A stretch of 39,763 nt of DNA from an uncultured Lewinella sp. (GTDB taxonomy: Bacteria > Bacteroidota > Bacteroidia > Chitinophagales > Saprospiraceae). The stretch covers positions 1 to 39,763 of the forward strand of contig CAJXPD010000070.1 of NCBI GenBank assembly GCA_913057785.1. Direction: 5' to 3'. The notes beneath the pieces are model-generated. The model did no database searches, was not told the origin of the DNA, and was given only the letters and a program-made list of their open reading frames with translations. Position numbers and translations under genes: made by a program. Of this stretch, positions 1 to 7,709 are shown one piece after another; position 1 is the stretch's first letter, and every line of letters begins with the position of its first letter.

Positions 1-205
1 AAAAGAATCCAAGAATGCTTTGCAATACCGAGCTAGTAGCCAATTGTGGGCTGATCTAGAACATTGGCATTATGATACCTTTAATGCAAAATGGTCTAAG
101 AAATGGATGGCTGATTCTTTACTATCCTTCCAATTGTCGGAAACAAGTGGTGAAATAGAATTCTTAAAGATTGGAAATAGGACTTACCGGAAAATTTCAG
201 AGTAG
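1..205 (+). CDS. C-terminal end of a serine hydrolase (beta-lactamase/DUF3471 type), partial
   Basis: The reading frame is open from base 2 to a TAG at 203-205, so only the last 67 residues of a longer gene are present. The stretch LWADLEHWHYDTFNAKW followed by a short beta-rich segment ending in FLKIGNRTYRKISE resembles the DUF3471 domain that closes many secreted beta-lactamase-family (penicillin-binding-like) serine hydrolases. This is family recognition by eye; the catalytic SxxK domain would lie upstream of the window and cannot be checked. Its stop lies 7 nt before the adenine deaminase start, so the two genes may be co-transcribed. Confidence 0.6.
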   Translation, partial: KESKNALQYRASSQLWADLEHWHYDTFNAKWSKKWMADSLLSFQLSETSGEIEFLKIGNRTYRKISE

Positions 206-212
206 AAAGTAT

Positions 213-1838
213 ATGAAAATAAGTGGAAACTTAGTGGATATCAGCGGGCGAGCCATTCGCCATGTGGAAATAGAGGTTCAGAATGGGAAGATCATACGGA
301 TTGAATCACTTCCAGGGCAAGGAGATCATTTCGTTCTGCCTGGGTTTGTTGATGCGCATGTTCACATCGAGAGTTCCATGTTGGTTCCGTCGGAGTTCGC
401 AAAGTTGGCTGTGGTCCATGGCACTGTGGGGACGGTTTCGGATCCGCATGAGATTGCCAATGTGAATGGCTTGGAAGGGGTGAAATATATGATTGAAAAT
501 GGGAATACGGTTCCCTTTAAGTTCAGTTTTGGAGCACCTTCCTGTGTACCTGCCACCGGATTTGAATCCGCGGGAGCAATTATCGGAGTAGATGGGATCG
601 CGGACTTATTAGATATGCCGGAAGTTCGATATTTAGCCGAAATGATGAATTATCCCGGTGTGTTGCATGCCGATAAAGAGGTGATGCAAAAAATTGAAAT
701 GACTAAAGCAAAGGGGAAACCTATTGATGGGCACGCCCCGGGCTTAAGAGGGGCGGATTTGGATACTTACATAGCCGCAGGTATTTCAACGGATCATGAA
801 TGTTTCACCTATGAAGAAGGGCTAGAAAAATTACAGAAAGGCATGAAAGTGCTAATCAGAGAAGGGAGTGCGGCTAAGAATTTTGCAGCATTGATTCCAC
901 TGATGGCTACTTATGCTCAAGATCTGATGTTCTGTTCTGATGACAAGCATCCTGATGATCTGATGGAAGGACATATTAATCAATTGGTAGTTCGGGCTTT
1001 ACAAGAGGGATATGATCTATTTGATGTGCTACAGGCGGCATGTATTAATCCCGTTAAGCACTATAATTTGCCAATCGGCTTGCTGAATATTGGAGATCCA
1101 GCGGACTTTATCATGGTAGAAGACCTCCAAGACTTCTCGGTATTAGCCACGTACATTGACGGACAACTTGTAGCTGAAAACGGAAACAGTCATATCCAAA
1201 CAAAACCAGCAGCTATAATTAACCACTTTAATGCACAACCTAAGGCGGTATCGGCATTTCAAGTGGAGGCCAAAGGTGGAACCATACAAGTGATTCAAGC
1301 TTTGGATGGTGAGTTAATCACGCAAAAGCAAGAAGCTGAGGCTAGGGTGGTAGCAGGATTTGCGGAGGCTGATGTAAATCGAGATATTCTCAAACTGGTA
1401 GTCGTTAATCGATATCAGGATGAGCCGCCTGCTATTGCTTTTATAAATGGCTTTGGCTTGAAGCATGGGGCATTGGCTTCTTGCGTAGCCCACGATTCGC
1501 ACAATATTGTTGCGGTTGGGACCAATGACGAAGATATCAGGAGCGCCGTAAATTTGGTGATTGCAGCAAAAGGAGGGATTTCGATCGCTAACGAGAACGA
1601 GGAAAAAGTGTTGCCTTTACCTGTAGCGGGAATTATGAGCAATGAAGCCGGGATTCAAGTAGGGAAGGCTTATGCCAAGCTCGATAGATATGCCAAAGAT
1701 GTTTTAGGAAGTAATTTACGAGCTCCCTTTATGACCTTATCCTTCATGGCCCTCTTGGTCATTCCCTCATTGAAGCTGAGTGACAAAGGGCTGTTTGATG
1801 GAGAAAACTTTACTTTTACACCACTGTTTCTAGAATAG
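213..1838 (+). CDS. ade: Adenine deaminase
   Basis: Predicted cytoplasmic, metal-dependent amidohydrolase converting adenine to hypoxanthine and ammonia (purine salvage). The 541-residue length fits the Ade family. Visible hallmarks: the metal-binding HxH in DAHVHIESSM (His49, His51), SDPHEIANVNG near residues 76-86, GHAPG with His174, TDHE with His195, and the metal Asp in CSDDKHPDD near residue 243. The C-terminal domain carries the family's HDSHNIVAVGTND motif. ATG at 213 was chosen because the family starts close to the KISGNLVDI strand; an in-frame upstream start at 171 would overlap the preceding gene and add 14 unmatched residues. Neighbours give no further purine genes. No frameshift or missing active-site residue was seen. 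Confidence 0.95.
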   Translation: MKISGNLVDISGRAIRHVEIEVQNGKIIRIESLPGQGDHFVLPGFVDAHVHIESSMLVPSEFAKLAVVHGTVGTVSDPHEIANVNGLEGVKYMIENGNTVPFKFSFGAPSCVPATGFESAGAIIGVDGIADLLDMPEVRYLAEMMNYPGVLHADKEVMQKIEMTKAKGKPIDGHAPGLRGADLDTYIAAGISTDHECFTYEEGLEKLQKGMKVLIREGSAAKNFAALIPLMATYAQDLMFCSDDKHPDDLMEGHINQLVVRALQEGYDLFDVLQAACINPVKHYNLPIGLLNIGDPADFIMVEDLQDFSVLATYIDGQLVAENGNSHIQTKPAAIINHFNAQPKAVSAFQVEAKGGTIQVIQALDGELITQKQEAEARVVAGFAEADVNRDILKLVVVNRYQDEPPAIAFINGFGLKHGALASCVAHDSHNIVAVGTNDEDIRSAVNLVIAAKGGISIANENEEKVLPLPVAGIMSNEAGIQVGKAYAKLDRYAKDVLGSNLRAPFMTLSFMALLVIPSLKLSDKGLFDGENFTFTPLFLE

Positions 1839-1873
1839 ATAACAGCGCTTAATCGATTCAGCTTTCTTAATTT

Positions 1874-4144
1874 ATGTTGCAAAAATTTCAGGTATTTGGC
1901 ATCCGGCATCACGGCCCGGGTTCGAGTGAGCGGCTGATGCGCGCCCTGGAAGCCTTGCAACCAGATTGCTTGGTGGTTGAGGCTCCGGCTGATGCGGAGG
2001 GTGCGATCAAATTCATGGGGTATGAGGAGTTAGTCCCTCCTGTAGCACTACTTACTTATAACCCTAAAGATCTACAAGAGGCTTCCTATTTCCCTTTTGC
2101 CAGCTTTTCTCCAGAATGGCAAGCGATTCAGTATGCTATTCGAGCGGACATTATGATCAAATTTATGGATCTCCCCATGGGAATGCAGTACACCTTGCAG
2201 CAATGGGAAAGAGAGGAACGGCAATTGAGCTTCAGAACGGAAGGCCCAACAGTGGATCCTGCTTTGCAACGAGATCCGTTGGGCTACATGGCTAAACTAG
2301 CCGGTTATGATGATCGAGAAAGATGGTGGGAGGCTACCTTTGAACAGATCACAGATGATCAGGATGTTTTTTCTACCATCATAGATTTGATTCGAACATT
2401 GCGAAATGATAGTGGAAGAAAGGAATCCGATGAAAACCTCCGAAGGGAGGCGTATATGCGGAAGGTTCTCAGAACCGTAATTAAGGGGGACTACGAAAGA
2501 GTGGCTGTAGTTTGTGGTGCTTGGCATGCGCCTGCCCTAGTAGATATCTCGAAATATAAGGCAACAAAGGATAATGCATTGCTTAAAGGAATCTCCAAAA
2601 AGAAAATCAAAACCACTTGGATTCCTTGGAGTTATAATCGATTGGCATTCAGCAGTGGCTATGGAGCAGGTGTCTTATCCCCTGCCTGGTATGACCTTCT
2701 TTTTCACCGCAAGGAAGAAGCGGTGACCTATTGGATGATTGAAGTTGCACGCTTATTTAGAGAGCAGGACTTCAATGCCTCTTCGGCACATGTTTTGGAA
2801 GCTGTCAGATTGGCAGATACCTTGGCGGCCATAAGGGGAATAGCTGTGCCTGGTCAAGCTGAGATTAAGGAAGCTGCCTTGGCTATCTTTGGGGAGGGAG
2901 ATGCTTCTCGCTTAGACTTTATCCAGGACCGCCTAGTCATTGGGGATAAAGTTGGTAAGGTTCCTCCCGATATCCCGAGCATCCCATTTTTGGATGATTT
3001 ATTGAAGCAAATCAAATCTTGTCGATTATCAAAGTACTGGGAAAGTACGAAGGTTGATTATTTGAAGGGTACCTCTACGAACCCTCGTGGAGGTATTGAT
3101 CTTCGAGAGCCGAAGGACTTGCAAAAGAGTCATTTGCTACATCGTTTAAGCCTCTTGGGTATTCCATGGGGACAGGTCATGGAGGCTAATGCCAATGCTA
3201 CTGGCAGCTTCAAAGAGATCTGGCGTATGGAATGGCAGCCAGAATTTAGCATCCGCTTTATTGAGGTGGGCATATGGGGAAATACGGTCAGAGATGCAGC
3301 TGTGGCCTATATTGGACAAGAAGCGGCGGACAGCGAATCCCTTTCAGAAGTGGCTACTTATATAGGTCAAGTATTGAAGGCTGATCTAGTAGAACTAATC
3401 GATCCGTTGATCAGTCGCTTGCAAGCCTTGGTTGCCATGACACAAGATGTATTCTTCCTGATGGATAGCTTACCGGCCCTAGTTGATATTACGCAATATG
3501 GAGATGCTCGGAAAACCAATGTAAGTGCCGTGTATGACCTGATAGACGAAATGGTGCCTCGAGTCTGTATTGGTCTGTCGACAGCGGCAATTGGGATTGA
3601 TGAAGAATTTTCAAAAGAGTTATTCCAGAAACTTTTAGGTGTCAATCAACGAATTGGCTTGCTGAATCATCAAACCCATCAACAACAATGGAATCAGGCA
3701 CTACGCCAGCTTGCTGACAATGCTAAAACAGTACCCTTGATCCGTGGTATTAGTACTCGTATTCTATTTGATAAAAGTGCTATGGATATCCAAGGAACAA
3801 CCAACCGCCTGTATTTTGCCCTGTCTTCAAGTAGTCATGCATTGGAAGTTGCTAATTGGTTAGAAGGCTTTTTGCATGGAAGTGGATTGGTGCTAATCTA
3901 TCACCCTTCCCTATGGGAAATGTTAGATGGCTGGGTTGATACCTTGGCACCAGAGGCTTTTCAGGAAGTACTGCCGGTCTTGAGGCGTACTTTTTCCAAC
4001 TTTCCCGGACCAGAAAGAACAAAAATGTTGAGCCTCGCTCGTCAAGGCGTGGATCACATCACCACAGGAGATCAGAAGGAGCTGAATCCCGACAGAGCAG
4101 AACTAGTCTGGCCAACCTTACAATTACTGTTGGGAATCAATTAG
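1874..4144 (+). CDS. DUF5682 family protein, without its usual partner genes
   Basis: 756-residue protein opening with FGIRHHGPGSS (residues 8-18), followed by VVEAPADAE (34-42), REAYMRKVLR (191-200) and VVCGAWHAPAL (212-222, His218). These match my memory of DUF5682, whose N-terminal part looks related to the TraB/ChaN/EreA-like fold (conserved Glu, R..M and GxxH); the fold assignment is inference. The rest is mostly helical with no recognised domain. No signal peptide or membrane segment, so likely cytoplasmic. From memory, DUF5682 genes usually sit beside a MoxR-type AAA ATPase, a SWIM zinc-finger protein, DUF5691 and a VWA protein; none of these is here. It starts 35 nt after ade, and a strong terminator lies 255 nt after its stop. 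Function unknown. Confidence 0.82.
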   Translation: MLQKFQVFGIRHHGPGSSERLMRALEALQPDCLVVEAPADAEGAIKFMGYEELVPPVALLTYNPKDLQEASYFPFASFSPEWQAIQYAIRADIMIKFMDLPMGMQYTLQQWEREERQLSFRTEGPTVDPALQRDPLGYMAKLAGYDDRERWWEATFEQITDDQDVFSTIIDLIRTLRNDSGRKESDENLRREAYMRKVLRTVIKGDYERVAVVCGAWHAPALVDISKYKATKDNALLKGISKKKIKTTWIPWSYNRLAFSSGYGAGVLSPAWYDLLFHRKEEAVTYWMIEVARLFREQDFNASSAHVLEAVRLADTLAAIRGIAVPGQAEIKEAALAIFGEGDASRLDFIQDRLVIGDKVGKVPPDIPSIPFLDDLLKQIKSCRLSKYWESTKVDYLKGTSTNPRGGIDLREPKDLQKSHLLHRLSLLGIPWGQVMEANANATGSFKEIWRMEWQPEFSIRFIEVGIWGNTVRDAAVAYIGQEAADSESLSEVATYIGQVLKADLVELIDPLISRLQALVAMTQDVFFLMDSLPALVDITQYGDARKTNVSAVYDLIDEMVPRVCIGLSTAAIGIDEEFSKELFQKLLGVNQRIGLLNHQTHQQQWNQALRQLADNAKTVPLIRGISTRILFDKSAMDIQGTTNRLYFALSSSSHALEVANWLEGFLHGSGLVLIYHPSLWEMLDGWVDTLAPEAFQEVLPVLRRTFSNFPGPERTKMLSLARQGVDHITTGDQKELNPDRAELVWPTLQLLLGIN

Positions 4145-4580
4145 TACCTCTGCTAATTTTGCTTCTACTTTGGTGCCAATCTGAAGAAGTAATAAGAGTT
4201 CCATTCATTATCAAAGACTTACACGCTTTAGATTATATCACTTCCGGCAGTAATTTCTGCGCCTCTTTTTTTAACTGTTACTTAATATTGACTTGATGTT
4301 GAATTGATTTCCACGGGTGATATTTGTGGTGTCAATCGTTGATTTCTTGCTGTCATCTTCTCTTTTATCTTTCCTGCAATATCTAAAGTCGCTTTGCTCT
4401 TTCGGTCTGCACCGCCCGGTGCAGGCCGAAAGATTTTTTAGGCTTAGTCCTATCGATTCCTGGAAATAAGTTGAAATCAGTTCTTTAGCTTAATCCGACG
4501 CTACTTACTTTTCGTCCTAAAAATTGGGAATTAAATGACTCATTTTATAGATTGGAGCTACTAACAACCCAACTAATTTA
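4145..4580. other. 436-nt intergenic region with a possible short transcript
   Basis: No protein gene seen. A weak hairpin (GGCAG at 4246-4250 against CTGC plus CC at 4257-4263) followed by a T-run may end the DUF5682 transcript. Further on, TTG at 4299-4301 and GATATTTG at 4319-4326 (one mismatch to TAnnTTTG, 17 nt apart) could be a weak promoter, and a strong terminator follows at 4399-4439. Together they could delimit an RNA of about 110 nt. Before the TPM gene, TTGG near 4525 and TAGATTGG about 20 nt further are a poor promoter candidate. Confidence 0.35.
4399..4439 (+). terminator. Strong rho-independent terminator
   Basis: Arms CTTTCGGTCTGCACCG (4399-4414) and CGGTGCAGGCCGAAAG (4417-4432) pair over 16 positions with one G-U wobble, closing a very tight loop, and are followed by A and six T. 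The T-run is only on the right side, so it acts on the plus strand. It is 255 nt past the DUF5682 stop, unusually far for a simple gene terminator. Confidence 0.82.
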
Positions 4581-5888
4581 ATGAAATACACGCCAGGTCT
4601 GATGCATTGGCACAACGCAAGTCTAAAAGACAGCATTTCCCTTTTCCCTTTCCTAAACACGATATGGCAAAAGCGTAATCTAGTTCTATTCCTATTGCTC
4701 GGTTTGTTGTTGACTACTTCTCTTCAAGGTCAACGCGAGTTTACCATACAAGATGTCCCTGATCCTAAACGGACAGGAGGAGGTTATGTAAGTGACCCCA
4801 CGAATATCATCTCTTTCGAAGCTCGGCAAACCTTAAATCAGATGATCAGCCAATTGGAAGGGAATTCAACAGCTCAAATGGCAGTTGTTATTTTGCCTTC
4901 CATCGGTCAGGAAGTTCCGAAAAGCTTTGCTACTGAATTATTTAATACTTGGGGAATTGGCCAAGCCAGCGTTGATAATGGTCTCTTACTTTTAGTGGTG
5001 ATGGATCAACGTCGGTCTGAGATCGAGACGGGCTATGGTTTGGAAGCCGTACTTCCAGATGTAATCTGTTACCGTGTCTTATTGGATGAATTGGTGCCGC
5101 AGTTCCAACGAGAAGCCTATGGAGAAGGCTTGATCAGAACCGTTTCTCGATTAAAGAAGCTGCTAGAAGACCCGGTTGCCCTGGAGGAGATTATGGCTTC
5201 TGAAAGTGGCCCAGAGTTGAAGCATATATTTGGCTATCGGGTCCATCCGGCTCTGTATTGGTATATCATAGTGGCTGTTCTCTTCCATATTGGAATTGTT
5301 GCTTGGATTATGACCACTCTAGGCAATAAAGAAGATTTATACGATAAGTATCGGCATGTGCGATATGTTCAAGGTATCTTCTATATGATCATCTTTCCAG
5401 TACCGTATATCTTTTTCTATTTCATCATTCGTCGGATTGCGAAAAGATTGCGTGATCAGCCTCGTTTCAGTAAGTTGAATGGCAAGCCGATGCGAAAATT
5501 GACAGAGGAAGAAGAAGATGATTATCTTGAAAAAGGACAGATAACGGAAGAAGCTTTAGGCGTCGTGGATTATGACGTGTGGGTTACAGATGACCTGGAT
5601 GATGTGATGATCTTGAGATACGCCAAGCGCTTTGCTGCTTACTCCAAATGCCCAGAATGTAAATACCAAACCTACCACCTAGCACAAACACAAACCATAA
5701 GTAGAGCGACCTATAGTAGCTCTGGGAAAGAACGACAGATTTATGAGTGTAAGAATTGTGATTACATACATCGTAAAATTGTTATCATTCCCAAGAAAAC
5801 ACAGAGTTCTTCTTCCTCGGGTGGAGGTGGAGGTGGAAGCTGGGGCGGTGGTTCCTCTGGCGGCGGCGGCGGCGGCGCGAGTTGGTAA
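4581..5888 (+). CDS. TPM-domain (DUF477/YgcG-type) membrane protein with zinc ribbon and Gly-rich tail
   Basis: 435 residues. Order: hydrophobic segment 33-48 ending LQGQ (signal peptide or anchor), TPM domain about 66-195 (GGGYVSDPTNIIS start; DNGLLLLVVMDQRRSEIETGYG core), two membrane segments near 224-246 and 263-283, a cytoplasmic-looking acidic region, a four-cysteine zinc ribbon (C357, C360, C390, C393), and a tail of Gly/Ser repeats ending GGASW. TPM proteins are proposed to act in envelope or photosystem maintenance; the exact role of this subfamily is not known. The 32 residues before the hydrophobic stretch are long for a signal peptide, but no in-frame start closer to it was found except Met8. 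The downstream GNAT gene starts 43 nt later on the same strand. Confidence 0.85.
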   Translation: MKYTPGLMHWHNASLKDSISLFPFLNTIWQKRNLVLFLLLGLLLTTSLQGQREFTIQDVPDPKRTGGGYVSDPTNIISFEARQTLNQMISQLEGNSTAQMAVVILPSIGQEVPKSFATELFNTWGIGQASVDNGLLLLVVMDQRRSEIETGYGLEAVLPDVICYRVLLDELVPQFQREAYGEGLIRTVSRLKKLLEDPVALEEIMASESGPELKHIFGYRVHPALYWYIIVAVLFHIGIVAWIMTTLGNKEDLYDKYRHVRYVQGIFYMIIFPVPYIFFYFIIRRIAKRLRDQPRFSKLNGKPMRKLTEEEEDDYLEKGQITEEALGVVDYDVWVTDDLDDVMILRYAKRFAAYSKCPECKYQTYHLAQTQTISRATYSSSGKERQIYECKNCDYIHRKIVIIPKKTQSSSSSGGGGGGSWGGGSSGGGGGGASW

Positions 5889-5931
5889 CACCCTGGACCC
5901 ACCAATGTGAAATTATACAGCATCAATATAA

Positions 5932-6450
5932 ATGATCAATATCCGTCTTCTACAAGCTACTGACGCAGTTGAATTTCGGAACTTGCGCTTATTAAGTTTC
6001 CAGGAATCTCCCTTAGGTTTTAGTGAGAGTTATGAGGATGAATCCAAACGACCTTTGTCAGATTTCGAAGAAGAAATTATACCCATAGGGAGCCCTCCTA
6101 CTTACTATATCTTAGGAGCTTTCTTGGAAAATCAGCTGGTAGGCTTTGTAAAGTTTAAGCGGGATAAGCGTTCCAAGGCTTTACATAAGTCCATGGTCCA
6201 TGCAATGTACACCAAGCCAGAACTACGAAATCAAGGTATTGGTAAACTATTAATGGAAGAGTTGATCAGGAGAGCTGAAGCTATGCCGGGGCTTGAACAA
6301 ATCCATTTATGGGTTTTACATACCGATCGGTCTGCTTCAGGTTTTTACCAACGGCTGGGGTTTATTCCGCAAGGTCCAATGGTGAAGAAAGATCTCAAAG
6401 TAGGAGACCAATACATTGATGCAGAGTATCTCGTCCTATATTTTCAATAG
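5932..6450 (+). CDS. GNAT family N-acetyltransferase
   Basis: 172-residue soluble protein of single-domain GNAT size. Acetyl-CoA-binding motif A is clear: VHAMYTKPELRNQGIGKLL (89-107), with the R/Q-x-x-G-x-G/A signature as RNQGIG (99-104). Motif B follows as HLWVLHTDRSASGFYQRLGF (126-144), where the helix and following turn normally shape the cofactor site. The substrate (protein, amine or antibiotic) cannot be told from sequence. The last 32 nt overlap the start of the next gene in another frame, suggesting translational coupling. Confidence 0.9.
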   Translation: MINIRLLQATDAVEFRNLRLLSFQESPLGFSESYEDESKRPLSDFEEEIIPIGSPPTYYILGAFLENQLVGFVKFKRDKRSKALHKSMVHAMYTKPELRNQGIGKLLMEELIRRAEAMPGLEQIHLWVLHTDRSASGFYQRLGFIPQGPMVKKDLKVGDQYIDAEYLVLYFQ

Positions 6451-6919
6451 CCGCATTTATCTAAGTTGCATTTGTGCATGGATAGCCCTCATGACCAATG
6501 GTTTTGGCCAAATCACTCCACCACCGTTACCACTTAAACAAGGTAGCCCCGAAGTTTTTAGAGTTGTCCCTAGTATGCCGAAGGCCTTTGGGTGCGATAG
6601 GATTGCAGGGACGGAGGCTGAGCAGAATGCCTGTACAAAAGAGCGATTGCAAGGGTTTTTCGAGGACAAGTTGGAATACCCTCAGTTGGCCATCAAGCAA
6701 GGTATTGAAGGTCGGATTCCTGTAAGTTTCATTGTAGAAAAGGATGGCTACATTTCTCGTATCAAGCTAAAGACATACCTTGGCGGCGGATGCTATCAAG
6801 AGGCGAAAAGAGTACTAGAATTATTACGTAAGGGCTGCCAATTTACCCCACAAAGAGCCCATGGTCGTCCCCTAAGAATCGAATTTCAGACAGAAATTGT
6901 ATTTTCACTGAAACAGTAA
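6419..6919 (+). CDS. Secreted TonB C-terminal-domain-like protein
   Basis: 166 residues from ATG 6419 (a TTG at 6416 is one codon upstream). After an N-terminal hydrophobic stretch (YLSCICAWIALMTNGFGQ, likely signal peptide) comes a proline-rich linker and a domain with LEYPQLAIKQGIEGRIPVSF, the pattern of the TonB C-terminal fold ('YP..A...GIEG.V.V.F'), followed by the expected KRVLELLRKGCQFTPQRAHGRPL. It holds four cysteines in this domain, possibly forming disulfides. It has no long membrane anchor plus periplasmic spacer like true TonB, so it is probably a periplasmic relative rather than an energy transducer. The start lies inside the GNAT gene. Confidence 0.75.
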   Translation: MQSISSYIFNSRIYLSCICAWIALMTNGFGQITPPPLPLKQGSPEVFRVVPSMPKAFGCDRIAGTEAEQNACTKERLQGFFEDKLEYPQLAIKQGIEGRIPVSFIVEKDGYISRIKLKTYLGGGCYQEAKRVLELLRKGCQFTPQRAHGRPLRIEFQTEIVFSLKQ

Positions 6920-6933
6920 TCAAGACAGCTTGT

Positions 6934-7698
6934 ATGAAGATCATCGACCTATCTAAACCTATCCAGTATACTAAGGGCGATCCATGGTTTATGCGCGTAA
7001 AGATCAAGCATAAGCCACACCGCAAAGCCAAACTCTTATTACGTTATCTAGGCTTGCCAACTCGCCTTTTTCCGAAAGGCTTCATCGGTTGGGCCGATGA
7101 TACAATCCAGAAAATGGGTGTACACTCCACGACTCATATAGATGCTCCCTGGCATTATGCTCCTACTTCGGAAGGAAAGCCTGCCAAAACGATAGATGAG
7201 GTGCCGTTGGATTGGTGCTTTGGTGAAGGTATCGTAATCGATATGAAGCACAAGCCAGATTTTGAGGCGATTACTGCTAAGGATATAAGGGATTTCTTGG
7301 CGGAACATCAGCTAGAAATAAAGCCGGGAATGATCGTATTGATCAAGACCGGGAGAGATAAGCATATGGGGACCCAAGCCTTCTTCGAAAAAGGAACGGG
7401 CATGTCCGCAGAAGCAACTTCCTGGATCATTGATCAGGGTGTGAAAGTGATGGGGATTGATCAATGGGGCTGGGATCTTCCGCTTCCTCATCTGATTGAG
7501 CGAGCAAAAAAAGAGAATGACCCGAATTTGTTCTGGGAAGCGCACTTGGTTGGACGGGAGAAAGAATACTGCCACATGGAGCAATTGACTAATCTGGATG
7601 CATTGCCCTATACTGGTTTTAAGGTGGCTGTTTTTCCCCTTAAGATTGTAGGAGCCTCTGCTGCACCCGCAAGGGTTGTTGCTATGATGGAGGATTAA
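6934..7698 (+). CDS. Cyclase family protein (kynurenine-formamidase-like metal hydrolase)
   Basis: 254-residue cytoplasmic protein of the Cyclase family (PF04199 type). The diagnostic HxxTHxDxPxH metal motif is present as HSTTHIDAPWH (64-74; His64, His68, Asp70, His74). The later region KPGMIVLIKTGRD and MGIDQWGWD fit the family core. Members include arylformamidases and isatin hydrolases; no tryptophan-pathway gene lies nearby, so the substrate is open. It starts 14 nt after the preceding gene and its stop is only 11 nt from the stop of the convergent amidohydrolase, with no hairpin between them. Confidence 0.88.
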   Translation: MKIIDLSKPIQYTKGDPWFMRVKIKHKPHRKAKLLLRYLGLPTRLFPKGFIGWADDTIQKMGVHSTTHIDAPWHYAPTSEGKPAKTIDEVPLDWCFGEGIVIDMKHKPDFEAITAKDIRDFLAEHQLEIKPGMIVLIKTGRDKHMGTQAFFEKGTGMSAEATSWIIDQGVKVMGIDQWGWDLPLPHLIERAKKENDPNLFWEAHLVGREKEYCHMEQLTNLDALPYTGFKVAVFPLKIVGASAAPARVVAMMED

Positions 7699-7709
7699 AT
7701 ATTTTGTCC

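Noticed and set aside
5679..5891. Minus-strand frame rich in Ala/Thr opposite the Gly-rich tail
   Set aside because: Low-complexity antisense of the GGC/GGT repeats, not a gene.
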